This document shows, one piece after another, positions 12,469 to 23,266 of a stretch of DNA of 64,000 nt. Location: contig OZ038382.1 of assembly GCA_964036045.1 (NCBI GenBank), forward strand, positions 129,642,556 through 129,706,555, written 5' to 3'. The translations under genes and the position numbers were made by a program. Under the pieces are notes generated by a model that did no database searches, was not told where the DNA came from, and worked only from the letters and a program-made list of their open reading frames with translations. Positions within the stretch are counted from its first letter, which is position 1. Each line of letters begins with the position of its first letter. The stretch comes from Eutreptiella sp. 'Long Island Sound 2002'. Taxonomy: Eukaryota > Euglenozoa > Euglenophyceae > Eutreptiales > Eutreptiaceae.

Positions 12469-13045
12469 CCTTGGCGTCGATGAACAACTCCTCCTCTGGC
12501 CCGAATGACATCTCGTTCAGGGTGATGGAGTCCAGCGTCGACTTGAGACCCTCCAGCGGACATGGGGTGGATCCTATGCCGGTTATGACCAGGATCCCCT
12601 TCGCCCTATCCGCGATGATCTTCTCCACCGTACGTCTGGTATTGTCCAAGGAGCCATGCCAATACATGGGTCCCCAGTCCTTCAAACCCCAATGCCGGTG
12701 CCAGGCTGAGTCTCCTCGATACCAGTGCCGCCTACACTTCCTCAGAAGTGGGGCATCCCGGGAAGCAAAGACGTCTGTCTCGGGCGCTTCGGCCCCCAGC
12801 GTCTGGATCATCCTGGCATACACCTGCGGCGCCATTCCATACTCCGTGAGCTGAACTCCGCGGTCTCCTCTGGACTTGGTACCCACAGCTTGCACCGCTT
12901 GGACGATTCGATCTTCTTCCTCAGCACTCCATTGGGATGATCCGCATGCATAGTCCGTGGACAGCCATGTGAGGCATTCATCATCCTCCCAGACCAGCGT
13001 TGCGGAACGGAAGGGCTCCAATGGCATTTGCCACCATGAAGTCAT
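12459..13045 (-). pseudogene. Element B: conserved module between protease and RT
   Basis: A stretch of about 190 codons in a third frame. It has a Trp-rich start (DDECLTWLST), the signature DVFASRD, then DSAWHRHWGL, a KIIADRAKGILVITG segment and a C-terminal LNEMSF stretch. The same layout occurs in element A at 54287-54679 (LDAFSSG, DSAWKKHWG, KAVLVVPMG), so it is under selection in the family. The order DxFAS, W-rich segment, then a hydrophobic strand resembles the region behind RT/RNase H in DIRS-like elements, but I do not assign a function. The frame differs by one base from the protease at about FR (near 13010-13030) and from RT at the C run, both probably mutations. Confidence 0.65.
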
Positions 13046-13484
13046 ACCCCGTGATCATGTCCCAATCTGTAATGTCGGCCACATAGAAGTTCCCGGATAG
13101 AGTGCTTCTCTTCGCCAAATCAGGGCAGTTCAAGCGCTCATGCTCCCAGAATTCCATACTGATAGTGGCCTCATGGGTGCCACCACCCATAATCTCTCCG
13201 TTGGCGACCTTCAGGCGGACCGGTCTCCGGCTGGGCTGCAGGAATTCCTCCTTGAACAACCCTCTCCGGACCAGGCTCACCTGGGCACCCGTATCCACCA
13301 ACACATCCACCACCTTCTCCTCTCGTCCCCACCGTACTCGCACTCTCAAGTGCAACTGCCGCTCGTCGCCATGAGGTGTATGGACGACTTTCACGGCATG
13401 CAACTCTAGCACGTCCGGGTGCATCAGGAATTCAAGGGTATGGTCACGGATGGTGTAGATCTTGGGTTGGTCCTGTCCGTCCAC
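12981..13484 (-). pseudogene. Element B aspartic protease
   Basis: A retropepsin-like protease with VLVDTGAQVSLV (catalytic Asp in DTG), a VKVANGE-type flap region and the DWDMITGYDFM C-terminal segment. It would cleave the Gag-Pol precursor. It overlaps the end of gag by about 60 nt in the minus-1 frame, which would fit programmed frameshifting, but I see no textbook slippery heptamer and in element A gag and protease share one frame. The current frame ends at 12981, soon after GALPFR; in A the equivalent frame runs on into the next module, so a single-base indel probably truncated this copy. Confidence 0.82.
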
Positions 13485-16400
13485 GGGGCTCTCCGTGGTC
13501 CTCCTTCCTTCTTGCCATGTCCCGTACCCACATGTACTTCCCTTGGCAGGGCGCTCCAGGGGTTGGGAGTGGCGAAACTCAGTGGTTTTGGCTCTTCCGG
13601 AGCCTTCTTCGGCACCCGATGTGCCTTCGCTTTCTCTGGGATTCCACTGATTTTCGGAGGAGAGACCTCCGAGGTCCCACTCCCGTGGGGGCTCCTCTGA
13701 ACTTGGCTTCCCGCAGCCCCTTCCGGCTGCGATCCGCCAGGACTTTGTCCACCACGTTGTTGGGCTTTGAGTTCCTCCAACGTCCTCAACATGTCCTCAG
13801 CAACCTCCTCGATCGACCTCACTTGTCGGTCTTGGCCAGGTCCACCACCATAGCCTCTTCTTCCGCCTTTTCCTTGGCCTTTGCCTTGGCCTTTTCCCCC
13901 GTCTCCGCCCTTCGCCTTCCAATCGGAAATCCGCTGCTCCTTGGGCTTCTTCTCGGGGTGGGCGGCGAAGTAGGCCTTTTTGTCCGCCTCATACACCTTG
14001 CACTGACGGTGGTCGTGTGCATGGTTGTTTCCCTTGCCATAACAGACCCAGCACGCGTCGTGCTGAGACCTGTACTCCCGGAACGAGAGCGGTGGGTTCC
14101 CGATCCTCCTTGGCTCTTTGCCCTTCTTGGGTCCCACCCGGCTCCATCTGGACCGATCCTGCCCATGTTCCCTCACGTTGTGCGCCACAAACGCGAAGAA
14201 ATGGGCCTCCTCATGATCTTCCCGGGACCAGTGATCTTGGCCACTTCCACTACCATCCTCCGCAGAGTTGGCCGTGTCCTCATGGATCTCCCGATGATGG
14301 CGGTCTTCTTGGTGGCCTCGTTGTCCATGGCCTTGTCGATTCTGCACGTGAGCCTCGTTCTTGGCGTTGAGCTTCAGCTCCACCGTGATGTACTTCACGA
14401 TCTCGTCCAGGCTCATGCGGGCGAAGATGACTTGCATACTCAGCTGCCCTCCGCGCCTCCACTCCACGTTGTTGAGGCGCAGCAACCTTTGCCCCATGGC
14501 GTCTCCAAATACCTCAACGTACACGGCGTTCTTCAGTCCCAACATCCGGTTGGGCTCGCCCAGGTTCCTCCTGAAGAACTCCATGATACCCGCATGGGTA
14601 TCCTCCGCCGCCATGATCATCACCGCAACCCGCTTCTTGGCGCGCTTCTTCTCCTCGTCCTCCACTGATTTCTTCCAGTTGCCGGGGTGGACGTTCTTCA
14701 GCAGGTGGCGGATCTCGCTGGCCTCGTTCCAGTCCTCCACCAGCTTGAGGCATCTTCGGTACTTCCGCAGATACCGATTCCACTCCCTGACATGCAACTC
14801 ACCGCGGTCCAGCGGCAGTGGGATGGACCACAGGTCCTCTGGCTTCTGGTTCGGAGCGTCCACCCGCTCCTCATCCTCCAACCACTGGAGGCAGGCCTGC
14901 TCCGTACGGATCAGTCCTTCCCGGATCTGATCCCGCAGCTCCTCCTTCAGGTCCTGCGCCAGCCGGTGTGGGAATGTCCGGCATACCCACTTGCCCCGCG
15001 GCGCTCCCCGCATCTCGCCGACGACCTCCTCGGCGAGGTCCTCCCAATCCAGGATGCAGTCATCCAGGTTGGACGGGTTCCCGTCGTAATAGGGGATTTT
15101 GATTCCCCTGAGGTCGTCAATCCTCATGGCGTCTCCGACGTCCCCAGCCACTACTCCACCGAGACGGATACCACCTGTGGCCGGGGGGTGTGAGTACACT
15201 CCCCGTACATCCCTCCCCTCCATGGAGTGCGGTCCAGTTGGGCCTGAACCCATGGGGTTTGGAATGCGGGAAGGACTTGCTCCATCGGCCGTCCATATCC
15301 CCGTATTGGGGTCGTTCGCCCACAGGTTTCCGCCTGGATGACCCCGACCATGTCTGTCGGCGCTTCCCATGGTTCGCCCCTGCATGGTCTGGTTCTGGAT
15401 CTCCTCTTCCGCATAAACTGCATAGGCAGTCGTAGTGGGCGGTGGATCCTGGGTGGCATGGGACATCTGTACCGTCAGGCTCCTCGGGTCCGTGGTTGCG
15501 TGCCCTTCCCGCATGGACCCAGCCAGCGCCGTTTGTTCCCCGAGCATTGTGGATTCGCTGAACATGGGAACAAAAGGCAGCGCACCCGGGTCAACACGCG
15601 GAGGCGCGTAGGGTGCCTCTGCCGGACCGCCCATGGGTTTATCCATGGCGCTCCGGAGGGTCTTAACCCGCTCCACCAGCTCTGCCGCTGCCGGCTTTGC
15701 CGGGAGCTCCGGACCCGAGGCGAGGGGCTGTAGCTCCTCTAGCCTTTTCAGGCGTCCCGACATGTCCTCCACCAGGTGCAGGAGGCTGTCCACCACTCGC
15801 TGCTGCTTCTCCAGGGCCAGCTCCAGATTCTCCTGGTACCGGTCCCGTTCCGCTCGCAGCTCCTCAATGTCTTTCTCCGCGGCCGACTGGTCATCCAGGA
15901 TTCCCGCGGCGTCCTCCTCTAGACCGTCCTTCGCGTTGTCCAGGCGGTCTAGGCGATGCACGATGGCGTCCATCCCCATCTTTGGGGACTTGCCCATGAG
16001 GAACGACACGTGCTCGCAGTGGCACTCAGCGTGCTTTCCACCTAATCCGGCGCATCCCGCGGTTCCCGGCGCCTCGGACTCATCGCCCATGGGCGTATCG
16101 CCAACGGCGTCCATCTCTGGTCCCGTGTGCCGGGGCACAGGTGCCGTCCAGGCCCTGGCTGGCCTCTCCAAGCCCTCGGCGTCGTGCTTCAGGGCGGGCT
16201 TGGGGGCCGTATGCACCCTAGTGGGCGGTCTGGCCGTCTCCTCCGACTCCGAGGGTTGCTCATAAGCTGTCCGATAGCCCTCGGAGTGCTCGGAGTCCCA
16301 CAGCCTGATCGGGCTGGGGTCCGTATCCATAGCCCCGGCGTCCCCTGCCGCGGGCTTGGGTGACCCGCGCTTCAGGTAGCGCCGAGCCCGTCCTCCACCG

Positions 16401-16498
16401 CTGCCTGAATGGCAGGCCTCATCAGAGTCCTCCGCGGCGGAGCGGAGGTTGCATGCCTTGCGGCAGCGACACTTGCACATGGAGACCAGGTCCTCCAT
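13424..16498 (-). CDS. Element B Gag
   Basis: An open frame of 1024 codons, the only long intact gene of element B. The start at 16498 is the first ATG after the PBS in a good context (GAC ATG G); the frame is also open across the PBS into the LTR, so an upstream start cannot be excluded. In order: a Cys-rich N-terminus (MCKCRCRKACN), low-complexity acidic and Pro-rich sequence, a coiled coil (about residues 220-300, KDIEELRAERDRYQENLELA), a capsid-like helical region starting near IKIPYYDGNPSNLDD, and a zinc knuckle CWVC..H..C with spacing CX2CX8HX4C. The tail is Gly/Lys-rich, then Gln-rich. Gag forms the particle and binds the RNA genome. The length is about two to three times that of common Ty3 Gags. 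Confidence 0.82.
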   Translation of the reverse strand: MEDLVSMCKCRCRKACNLRSAAEDSDEACHSGSGGGRARRYLKRGSPKPAAGDAGAMDTDPSPIRLWDSEHSEGYRTAYEQPSESEETARPPTRVHTAPKPALKHDAEGLERPARAWTAPVPRHTGPEMDAVGDTPMGDESEAPGTAGCAGLGGKHAECHCEHVSFLMGKSPKMGMDAIVHRLDRLDNAKDGLEEDAAGILDDQSAAEKDIEELRAERDRYQENLELALEKQQRVVDSLLHLVEDMSGRLKRLEELQPLASGPELPAKPAAAELVERVKTLRSAMDKPMGGPAEAPYAPPRVDPGALPFVPMFSESTMLGEQTALAGSMREGHATTDPRSLTVQMSHATQDPPPTTTAYAVYAEEEIQNQTMQGRTMGSADRHGRGHPGGNLWANDPNTGIWTADGASPSRIPNPMGSGPTGPHSMEGRDVRGVYSHPPATGGIRLGGVVAGDVGDAMRIDDLRGIKIPYYDGNPSNLDDCILDWEDLAEEVVGEMRGAPRGKWVCRTFPHRLAQDLKEELRDQIREGLIRTEQACLQWLEDEERVDAPNQKPEDLWSIPLPLDRGELHVREWNRYLRKYRRCLKLVEDWNEASEIRHLLKNVHPGNWKKSVEDEEKKRAKKRVAVMIMAAEDTHAGIMEFFRRNLGEPNRMLGLKNAVYVEVFGDAMGQRLLRLNNVEWRRGGQLSMQVIFARMSLDEIVKYITVELKLNAKNEAHVQNRQGHGQRGHQEDRHHREIHEDTANSAEDGSGSGQDHWSREDHEEAHFFAFVAHNVREHGQDRSRWSRVGPKKGKEPRRIGNPPLSFREYRSQHDACWVCYGKGNNHAHDHRQCKVYEADKKAYFAAHPEKKPKEQRISDWKAKGGDGGKGQGKGQGKGGRRGYGGGPGQDRQVRSIEEVAEDMLRTLEELKAQQRGGQSPGGSQPEGAAGSQVQRSPHGSGTSEVSPPKISGIPEKAKAHRVPKKAPEEPKPLSFATPNPWSALPREVHVGTGHGKKEGGPRRAPWTDRTNPRSTPSVTIPLNS

Positions 16499-16718
16499 GT
16501 CAAGTCCTCCTCTCCCCGAATGTCGTACTTCTCTTCGGGCTTCAACTTCCGGAGTTCGCCATGCTCTTGAGGGTCTCGGCTCTTCTCTGGCTCCAATCTC
16601 CGGCGTGGTCTCCACCGAGTCCACAATACGCACCCGGGCCGTACTTGGGCAGGGCTCATAGGGGCCCAAGTCCCCGGGTCGGCGGTAGGTAGGGGCAGCA
16701 GGTACGCCTCTGCTACCA
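16499..16718 (-). other. Element B 5' leader with primer-binding site
   Basis: Sequence between the 5' LTR and the likely gag start. The primer-binding site is 16707-16718: on the minus strand TGGTAGCAGAGG follows the LTR end directly and is a perfect 12-nt complement of the initiator tRNA-Met 3' end CCUCUGCUACCA known from animals. This fixes orientation and the LTR boundary. Confidence 0.85.
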
Positions 16719-19082
16719 TAAAGAAGGTCCCTACCAGGACCGGCCCCCGCTGTGCCCCTTCCGCCTGTAATCCCTGCTGACTTGCTCCGGATCAATGCTT
16801 GCATTCCTCAAACTCCAGGGTCCAAAATCCAAAAATATAGAAAATAAAATCCTCCTTCCACCCTGAACAGCAACCAGATCCCACAAATACAGCAATAAGC
16901 CAATCCACAATCCAATCCACACTGCGGGCTTCCGTTCAGCACACTCGTCGTCCCACGGTGGCGGGCATGTACAAGAATTGCACCAAGGAAGAAAGCCCTG
17001 AAATTGGCATATGAACACGAATAAAGCAAAGGTGGGGAAAGATGGAAACGTACACATTCACAGCCATAGACCCCTCATTCCCTGGACTCAAGACCTTCCC
17101 CTGACTCACCAACATGATGCCCTGAACCCAATCAAATAAGATGGCTAAGTGCCATGTGTCACAAGTCACTACATAAACCCCGAAAATGTGTTCACTCCCA
17201 AGCCTATATATCCTCGCCCAATAGGGGAGGTGGCGTGTCATGGCCTAGAGTGGCACTCAGGACCATGTCCTACCCTGACATAACCTTGGTTGGACTTGGA
17301 GTTGAATGGGCTTGGAGAACTGCCCCATGAAGATGACCTCACAACATGGCAAAATCAGGCAAATCACACCATAATGCCCAAAATTCAATTATATACTCAG
17401 AAATGCATACGGCAAATATTCAAATGCTCCATGCATGTGTCAAACCGGAAAGTAGTGTACAAGGGTGATATAGACCAAAGATCCATGCCCAAGAATATCC
17501 CATCATTGGCTCCGAAACCCCTCCGGTTATGTACATGACATGCTTCACAAGTCAGCTCATGAGTTTGGGACCTAATTTTGTGAGGCCTCGTGTGCCAAGC
17601 CAAGGTGACCATGTCATCCGGCATATGGTGAGGTACAACACCGAAGCAGATGCCAACATATGAAGAACATACCATAGTTCATGGATCTCTAGGCACTTTA
17701 CTGTTAGCCGACCAGTTGAGCACATAAAACACAAAAATGAGCATAAAATGAGGTCAAAAACATGCAAATAATGCCAAATTCAAGATAATTACAATAGTAT
17801 ATAACTTCGCTCACCCATGGTGTCAACCTATGACTCAAAACACAATTGCTTGGGACAATTTGCAAACAATCCCCCCCCTTGGATCCCCATATGGACGCAT
17901 GAGGACACCTTCGAACCTCCTCCCAACACGCACCATGAAAATGGGAAAATTGATATTGGCACTTGTGTGTCGCTCTGTAAGCACTCCCACATGCACTATA
18001 TGAGCGGTAGACTTAGTCTAGCGCTATGGAGTTCACCATTGTGACATGGGCAAAGCCCTTGCCTCGTATGACTCCATATATCTTCCTACAAACGGAGATA
18101 TATAACATGGGCGTGAGCATATCGAAGCACATACCTTGCATATAACACATACCCTCAAAAGTGACTCCCACCATGATATGCCATGACCCTCCATGGACAT
18201 AACTTCACGTTAAAAAAACGTAGGAACCCAAAGAAAATTGCTATGCAACCCCAACACTCATGCAGGACACTCGAAGGTCGCATTAAAATATTCGGTTGCA
18301 CGGTCCAAGAGTTATATATCACTTTCTACCCTCTTGACCATTTTCCCTTGCTATACCGGGCATGTGTACACAACAAAGGCGTTTGATGCTCCCTGAATTA
18401 AGTTGAGACCCATGCGGTTCCAACCATATTCTCAAAATTGGGACTACTCGCGGTGAGCCGGAGATATGACCTTTCAAAGTGGCCTCACGAATCAACTTTG
18501 TTTCGCCTATATCTCTAAGCAACGAAGGGCATAACAAAAGGAAAGTTGATTCGTGATCGGGGAAAAATGTCAGACCGCTCGAGATTCGTCATATCGAGTG
18601 CGGCGATGTCGAAGTCGAAAATCCGATTCTGAAAGTCTGAAAAAATCGGATTAATTTTGCGAGTGTATAATATGAAAATTGCGGAAGCAACGAACCCTTT
18701 ACTGATGAAATCTGACCCTTCATCGGGGTTTCCGCCAAAATATCTGTAAATAACAGTTAACCATTCGGTTACCGCAAAATCGCGAGCCAACTGACAGTCG
18801 CCGATACATTGACCATCAGAACGGAAGGCTGAAAAATTACGAAAACATTATGATAAAAAAACCCTGTTGATTCCTGATATTCCGATATATAAATCTCCGC
18901 TGGCGGTGCCTCGGTACTGAATATGGCCGCTCATGGCCGGAATGGCCAAACCTATCACACTATCACATCGGGTTAGGTCAGGTGGATGAGAGAGTATGAT
19001 ATTAGCCAATGGCGGCTTGCCGGCACATAGATACACACCCCAAATGACCCAAAGATGGCCACGGGGGTCCAAACTGGCTTCA
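16719..19082 (-). repeat. Element B 5' LTR
   Basis: Partner of the 3' LTR (5871-8235). As the 5' LTR it should hold the promoter; a TATATA-like site on the minus strand at about 17203-17212 is a candidate, unproven. Minus-strand ends are TGAAGCC and CTTCTTTA, so the 3' terminus is TA rather than the usual CA. Confidence 0.92.
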
Positions 19083-22000
19083 GCGGTCGGTGCGGGGGTG
19101 GGGAGCCAGCACCGGCCCCACAGCGTGCGCCCTTGCGGGCCGGCGTTGCTCGCTGTGGGGGTGGCGGAAGGGCGTCCCCGGGGGGGTGCCTTTCACCATT
19201 GTGAGGGGCGTCTGAGGTCAGGCGCTTGCCCCCCCGCGACTGCCCGCCCACTGGGCGGGCTGTTGGGGTCCGCCACCCACGTGCTGTGGGCGCCGGGTGT
19301 GTGGGTGTGGGGGCCCAACACTGTCCCCTTGGCCTGCACGCCCTGTGGGGGCTGCGTGCCGCGGGGGTGGTGGGGGGCCGTCCCCGGGGGGGGTTGGCCT
19401 GCCACCGTTGTGTGGGGCGTCTGGTGTCAGGCGCAGTCCCTCCCCCGGCCGCCCATCCTCTGGAGCGGGCAGCCAGGGTTCCGCGACCCGTGTGGCCCAG
19501 GTGCGGTCGGTGCGGGGGTGGGGAAACAGCACCGGCCCGACAGCGTGCGCCCTTGCGGGCCGGCGTTGCTCGCTGTGGGGGTGGCGGAAGGGCGTCCCCG
19601 GGGGGGGTGCCTTCGACCATTGTGAGGGGCGTCTGAGGTCAGGCGCTGTCCCTTCCCTGACTGCCCGCCCACTGGGCGGGCTGTTGGGGTCCGCCACCCA
19701 CATGCTGTGGGCGCGATTGTGTGGGTGTGGGGGCCCACCACTGTCCTCTTGGCCTGCATGCCCTGTGGGGGCTGCGTGCCGCGGGGGTGGTGGGGGAGCG
19801 TCCCCGGGGATGGTGGCCTGCCACCGTTTTGAGGGGCGTCTGGTGTCAGGCGCTGTCCCTCCCCCGGCCGCCCGTCCCCTGCAGCGGGCAGCTGGGGTTC
19901 CGCGACCCGCGTGTCCCGGGTGCGGTCGTTGCGGGCGTGGGGACCCAGCACCGGCCCCACAGCGTGCACCCCTGCAGGCCGGCGTTGCTCGCTGTGGGGG
20001 TGGCGGAAGGGCGTCCCCGGGGGGGTGCCTGCCACCATTGTGAGGGGTGTCTGAGGTCAAGCGCTGTCCCTCCCCCGACTGCCCGTTCACTGGGCAGGCT
20101 GTTGGGGTCCGCCACCCACGTGCTGTGGGCGCGGGTGTGTTGGTTTGGGGGCCCAACACTGTCCCCTTGGCCTGCATGCCCTGTGAGGGCTGCGTGCCGC
20201 GGGGGTGGTGGGGGGCCGTCCCCGGGGGGGGTTGCCTGCCACCGTTGCGAGGGGCGTCTGGTGTCAGGCGCCGTCCCTCCCCCGGCCGCCTGTCCTCTGG
20301 AGCGGGCGGCCGGGGCTCCGCGACCCGTGTGTCCCGAATGCGGTCAGTGCGGGCGAGGGGACCCAGCACCGGCCCCACAGCGTGCGCCCTTGCGGGCCGG
20401 TGTTGCTCGCGGTGGGGGTGACGGAAGGGTGTCCCCAGGGGGGGCGCCTTCCACCATTGTGAGGGGCGTCTGGTGTCAGGCGCTGTCCCTTCCCCGACTG
20501 CCCGCCCACTGAGCGGGCTGTTGGGCTCCGCCACCCACGTGCCGTGGGCGCGGCTGTGTGGATGTGGGGGCCCAACACTGTCCCCGTGGCCTGCATGCCC
20601 CGTGGGGGCTGCGTGCCGCGGGGGTGGGGGGGGGCCGTCCCCGGGGGAGGTGGCCTGCCACCATTGTGAGAGGCATCTGGTGTCAGGCGCTGTCCCTCCC
20701 CCGGCCGCCCGTCCTGTTGAGCGGGCAGCCAGGGTTTTGCGACCCGTGTGTCCCGGGTGCGGTCAGTGCGGGCGAGGGGACCCAGCACCGGCCCCACAGC
20801 GTGCGCCCTTGCGAGCCGGCGTTGCTCGCTGTGGGGGTGGCGAAAGGGTGTCCCCGGGGGGGGTGCCTTCCACCATTGTGAGGGGTGTGTGAGGTCAGGC
20901 GCTGTCCCTCCCGCGACTGCCCGCCCACTGGGCAGGCTGTTGCGGTCCGCCATCCACGTGCTGTGGGCGCGGGTGTGTGGGTGTGGGGGCCCAATACTGT
21001 CCCCTTGGCCTGCATGCCCTGTGGGGGCTGCGTGCCGCGGAGGTGGTGGGAAGCCGTCCCCGGGGGGGGTGGCCTGCCACCGTTGCGAGGGGCGTCTGGT
21101 GTCAGGCGCCGTCCCTCCCCCGGCTGCCCGTGCTGTGGAGCGGGCAGCCGGGGCTCCGCGACCCGTGTGTCCCGGGTGCGGTCAGTGCGGGCGAGGGGAC
21201 CCAGCACCGGCCCCACAGCGTGTGCCCTTGCGGTCCGGTGTTGCTCGCTGTGGGGGTGGCGGAAGGGCGTCCCCAGGGGGGGTGCCTTCCACCATTGTGA
21301 GGGGCGTCTGGTGTCAGGCGCTGTCCCTCTCCCGGCTGCCCGTCCTCTGGAGCGGGCAGCAAGGGTTCTGCGACCCGTGTGTCCCGGGTGCGGTCGGTGC
21401 GGGCGTGGGGACCCAGCACCAGCCCCACAGCGTGCGCCCTCGCTCGCCGGCGTTGCTCCCTGTGGGGGTGGCAAAAGGGCTTCCCCGGGGGGGCTGCCTT
21501 CCACCGTTGTGAGGGGCGTCTGAGGTCAGGCGCTGTCCCTTTTCCGACTGCCTGCACACTGAGCGGGCTGTTGGGGTGCGCCACCCACGTGCCGTGGGCG
21601 CGGGTGTGTGGGTGTGGGGGCCCAACACTGTCCCCGTGGCCTGCATGCCCCGTGGGGGCTGCGTGCCGCGGGGGTGGTGGGGGGCCGTCCCCGGGGGGTT
21701 GGCCTGCCACCGTTGTGAGAGGCGTCTGGTGTCAGGCGCTGTCCCTCCCCCGGCCGCCCGTCCTCTCGAGCGGGCAGCCAGGGTTTTGCGACCCATGTGT
21801 CCCGGGTGCGGTCAGTGCGGGCGTGGGGACCCAGCATCGGCCCCACAGCGTGCGCCCTTGCGGGCCCGCGTTGCTCGCTGTGGGGGTGGCGGAAGGGCGT
21901 CCCCGGGGGGGGTGCCTTCCACCATTGTGAGGGGTGTCTGAGGTCAGGCGCTGTCCCTCCCCCTACTGCCCGCCCACTGGGCAGGCTGTTGGGGTCCGCC

Positions 22001-23266
22001 ACCCACGTGCTGTGGGCGCGGGTGTGTTGGTGTGAGGGCCCAACACTGTCCCCTTGGCCTGCATGCCCTGTGGGGGCTGCGTGCCGTGGGGGTGGTGGGG
22101 GGCCGTCCCCGGGGGGGCTGGCCTGCCAGCGTTGCGAGGGGCGTCTGGTGTCAGGCGCCGTCCCTCCCCCGGCCGCCCGTCCTCTGCAGCGGGCGGCCGG
22201 GGCTCTGCGACCCGTGTGTCCCGGATGCGGTCAGTTCGGGCGAGGGGACCCAGCACCGGCCCCACAGCGTGCGCACTTGCGGGCCGGTGTTGCTAGCGGT
22301 GGGGGTGGCGGAAGGGCGTCCCCAGGGGGGGCGCCTTCCACCATTGTGAGGGGCGTCTGGTGTCAGGCGCTGTCCCTCTCCCGGCCGCCCGTCCTCTGGA
22401 GCGGGCAGCAAGGGTTCCGCGACCCGTGTGTCCCGGGTGCCGTCTGTGCGGGCGTGGGGACCCAGCATCGGCCCCACAGCGTGCGCCCTTGCGCGCCGGC
22501 GTTGCTCGCTGTGGGGGTGGTGGAAGGGCGTCCCCGGGGGCGGTGCCTTCCACCGTTGTGAGGGGGGTCTGAGGTCAGGCGCTGTCCCTTCCCCAACTGC
22601 CCGCCCACTGAGCGGGCTGTTGGGCTCCGCCACCAACGTGCTGTGGGCGCGGGTGTGTGGGTGTGGGGGCCCAACACTGTCCCCGTGGCCTGCATGCCCC
22701 GTGGGGGCTGCGTGCCGCGGGGTTGGTGGGGGGCCGTCCCCGGGGGAGGTGGCCTGCCACCGTTGTGAGAGGCATCTGGTGTCAGGCGCTGTCCTTCCCC
22801 CGGCCGCCCGTCCTGTTGAGCGGGCAGCCAGGGTTTTGCGACCCGTGTGTCCCGGGTGCGGTCAGTGCGGGCGAGGGGACCCAGCACCGGCCCCACAGCG
22901 TGCGCCCTTGCGAGCCGGCGTTGCTCGCTGTGGGGGTGGCGGAAGAGCGTCCCCGGGGGGGTTGCCTTCCACCATTGTGAGGGGTGTCTGAGGTCAGGCG
23001 CTGTCCCTCCCCCTGACTGCCCGTCCTCTGGGCGGGCTGTCGGGGTCCGCCACCAACGTGCTGTGGGCGCGGATGTGTGGGTGTGGGGGCCCAACACTGT
23101 CCCCTTGGCCTGCATGCCCCGTGGGGGCTGCGTGCCGCTGGGGTGTTGGGGGGCCGTCCCTGGGGGGGGCGGCCTGCCACCGTTGTGTGGGGCGTCTGGT
23201 GTCAGGCGCTGTCCCTCCCCTGGCCGCCCGTCCTCTGGAGCGGGCAGCCGGGGTTCCGCGACCCCG
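19083..23266 (-). repeat. LINE-1 tandem array with 419-bp higher-order dimers
   Basis: GC-rich tandem repeats. A landmark (CAGCACCGGCCCC or variant) recurs at 19111, 19531, 19950, 20368, 20787, 21206, 21418, 21836, 22255, 22467 and 22886. The steps are 418-420 bp, with two steps of 212 bp. The basic unit is therefore a dimer of two diverged monomers of about 212 and 207 bp, with two places where the second monomer is missing. The first four bases repeat the target duplication of element B. Long open frames crossing the array are compositional. Confidence 0.88.

Larger units (their letters stand above)
5871..19082 (-). mobile_element. Element B: Ty3/gypsy chromovirus with both LTRs
   Basis: A structurally complete 13.2-kb LTR retrotransposon on the minus strand. 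It has two LTRs of about 2365 bp, a PBS next to the 5' LTR, gag, protease, a conserved module of unknown role, RT, RNase H, integrase with chromodomain, a polypurine tract, and a 4-5 bp target duplication. LTRs start TGAAGCC and end TTTA on the minus strand. The LTR copies differ at about 3 of 120 sampled positions, so it is the youngest element here. That agrees with its position inside LINE-1. Gag is open; pol carries four in-frame stops and two single-base frameshifts, so this copy is not autonomous now. Confidence 0.92.
4458..23266 (-). mobile_element. LINE-1: ORF-less minus-strand LINE copy, interrupted by element B
   Basis: This GC-rich insertion lies in the 3' LTR of element A. Without element B it is about 5.6 kb. 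Its 3' end (4458 side) matches the last ~0.9 kb of LINE-2 in reverse complement and carries a heptamer tail. The rest is a tandem array of the monomers that precede ORF1 in LINE-2. No part of ORF1 to ORF4 is present. The 5' end at 23266 stops inside a monomer, as expected for a 5'-truncated copy. The 8-bp target duplication and simple-repeat tail indicate target-primed reverse transcription. It is either a non-autonomous derivative or a copy that lost its ORFs by recombination between array monomers. Confidence 0.8.

Noticed and set aside
13376-14668. 430-codon plus-strand frame opposite gag of B
   Set aside because: Antisense shadow of a gag with clear capsid and knuckle motifs on the other strand.
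19083-23266. CRISPR array
   Set aside because: Monomers abut directly with no unique spacers, and the context is a eukaryotic retroelement.
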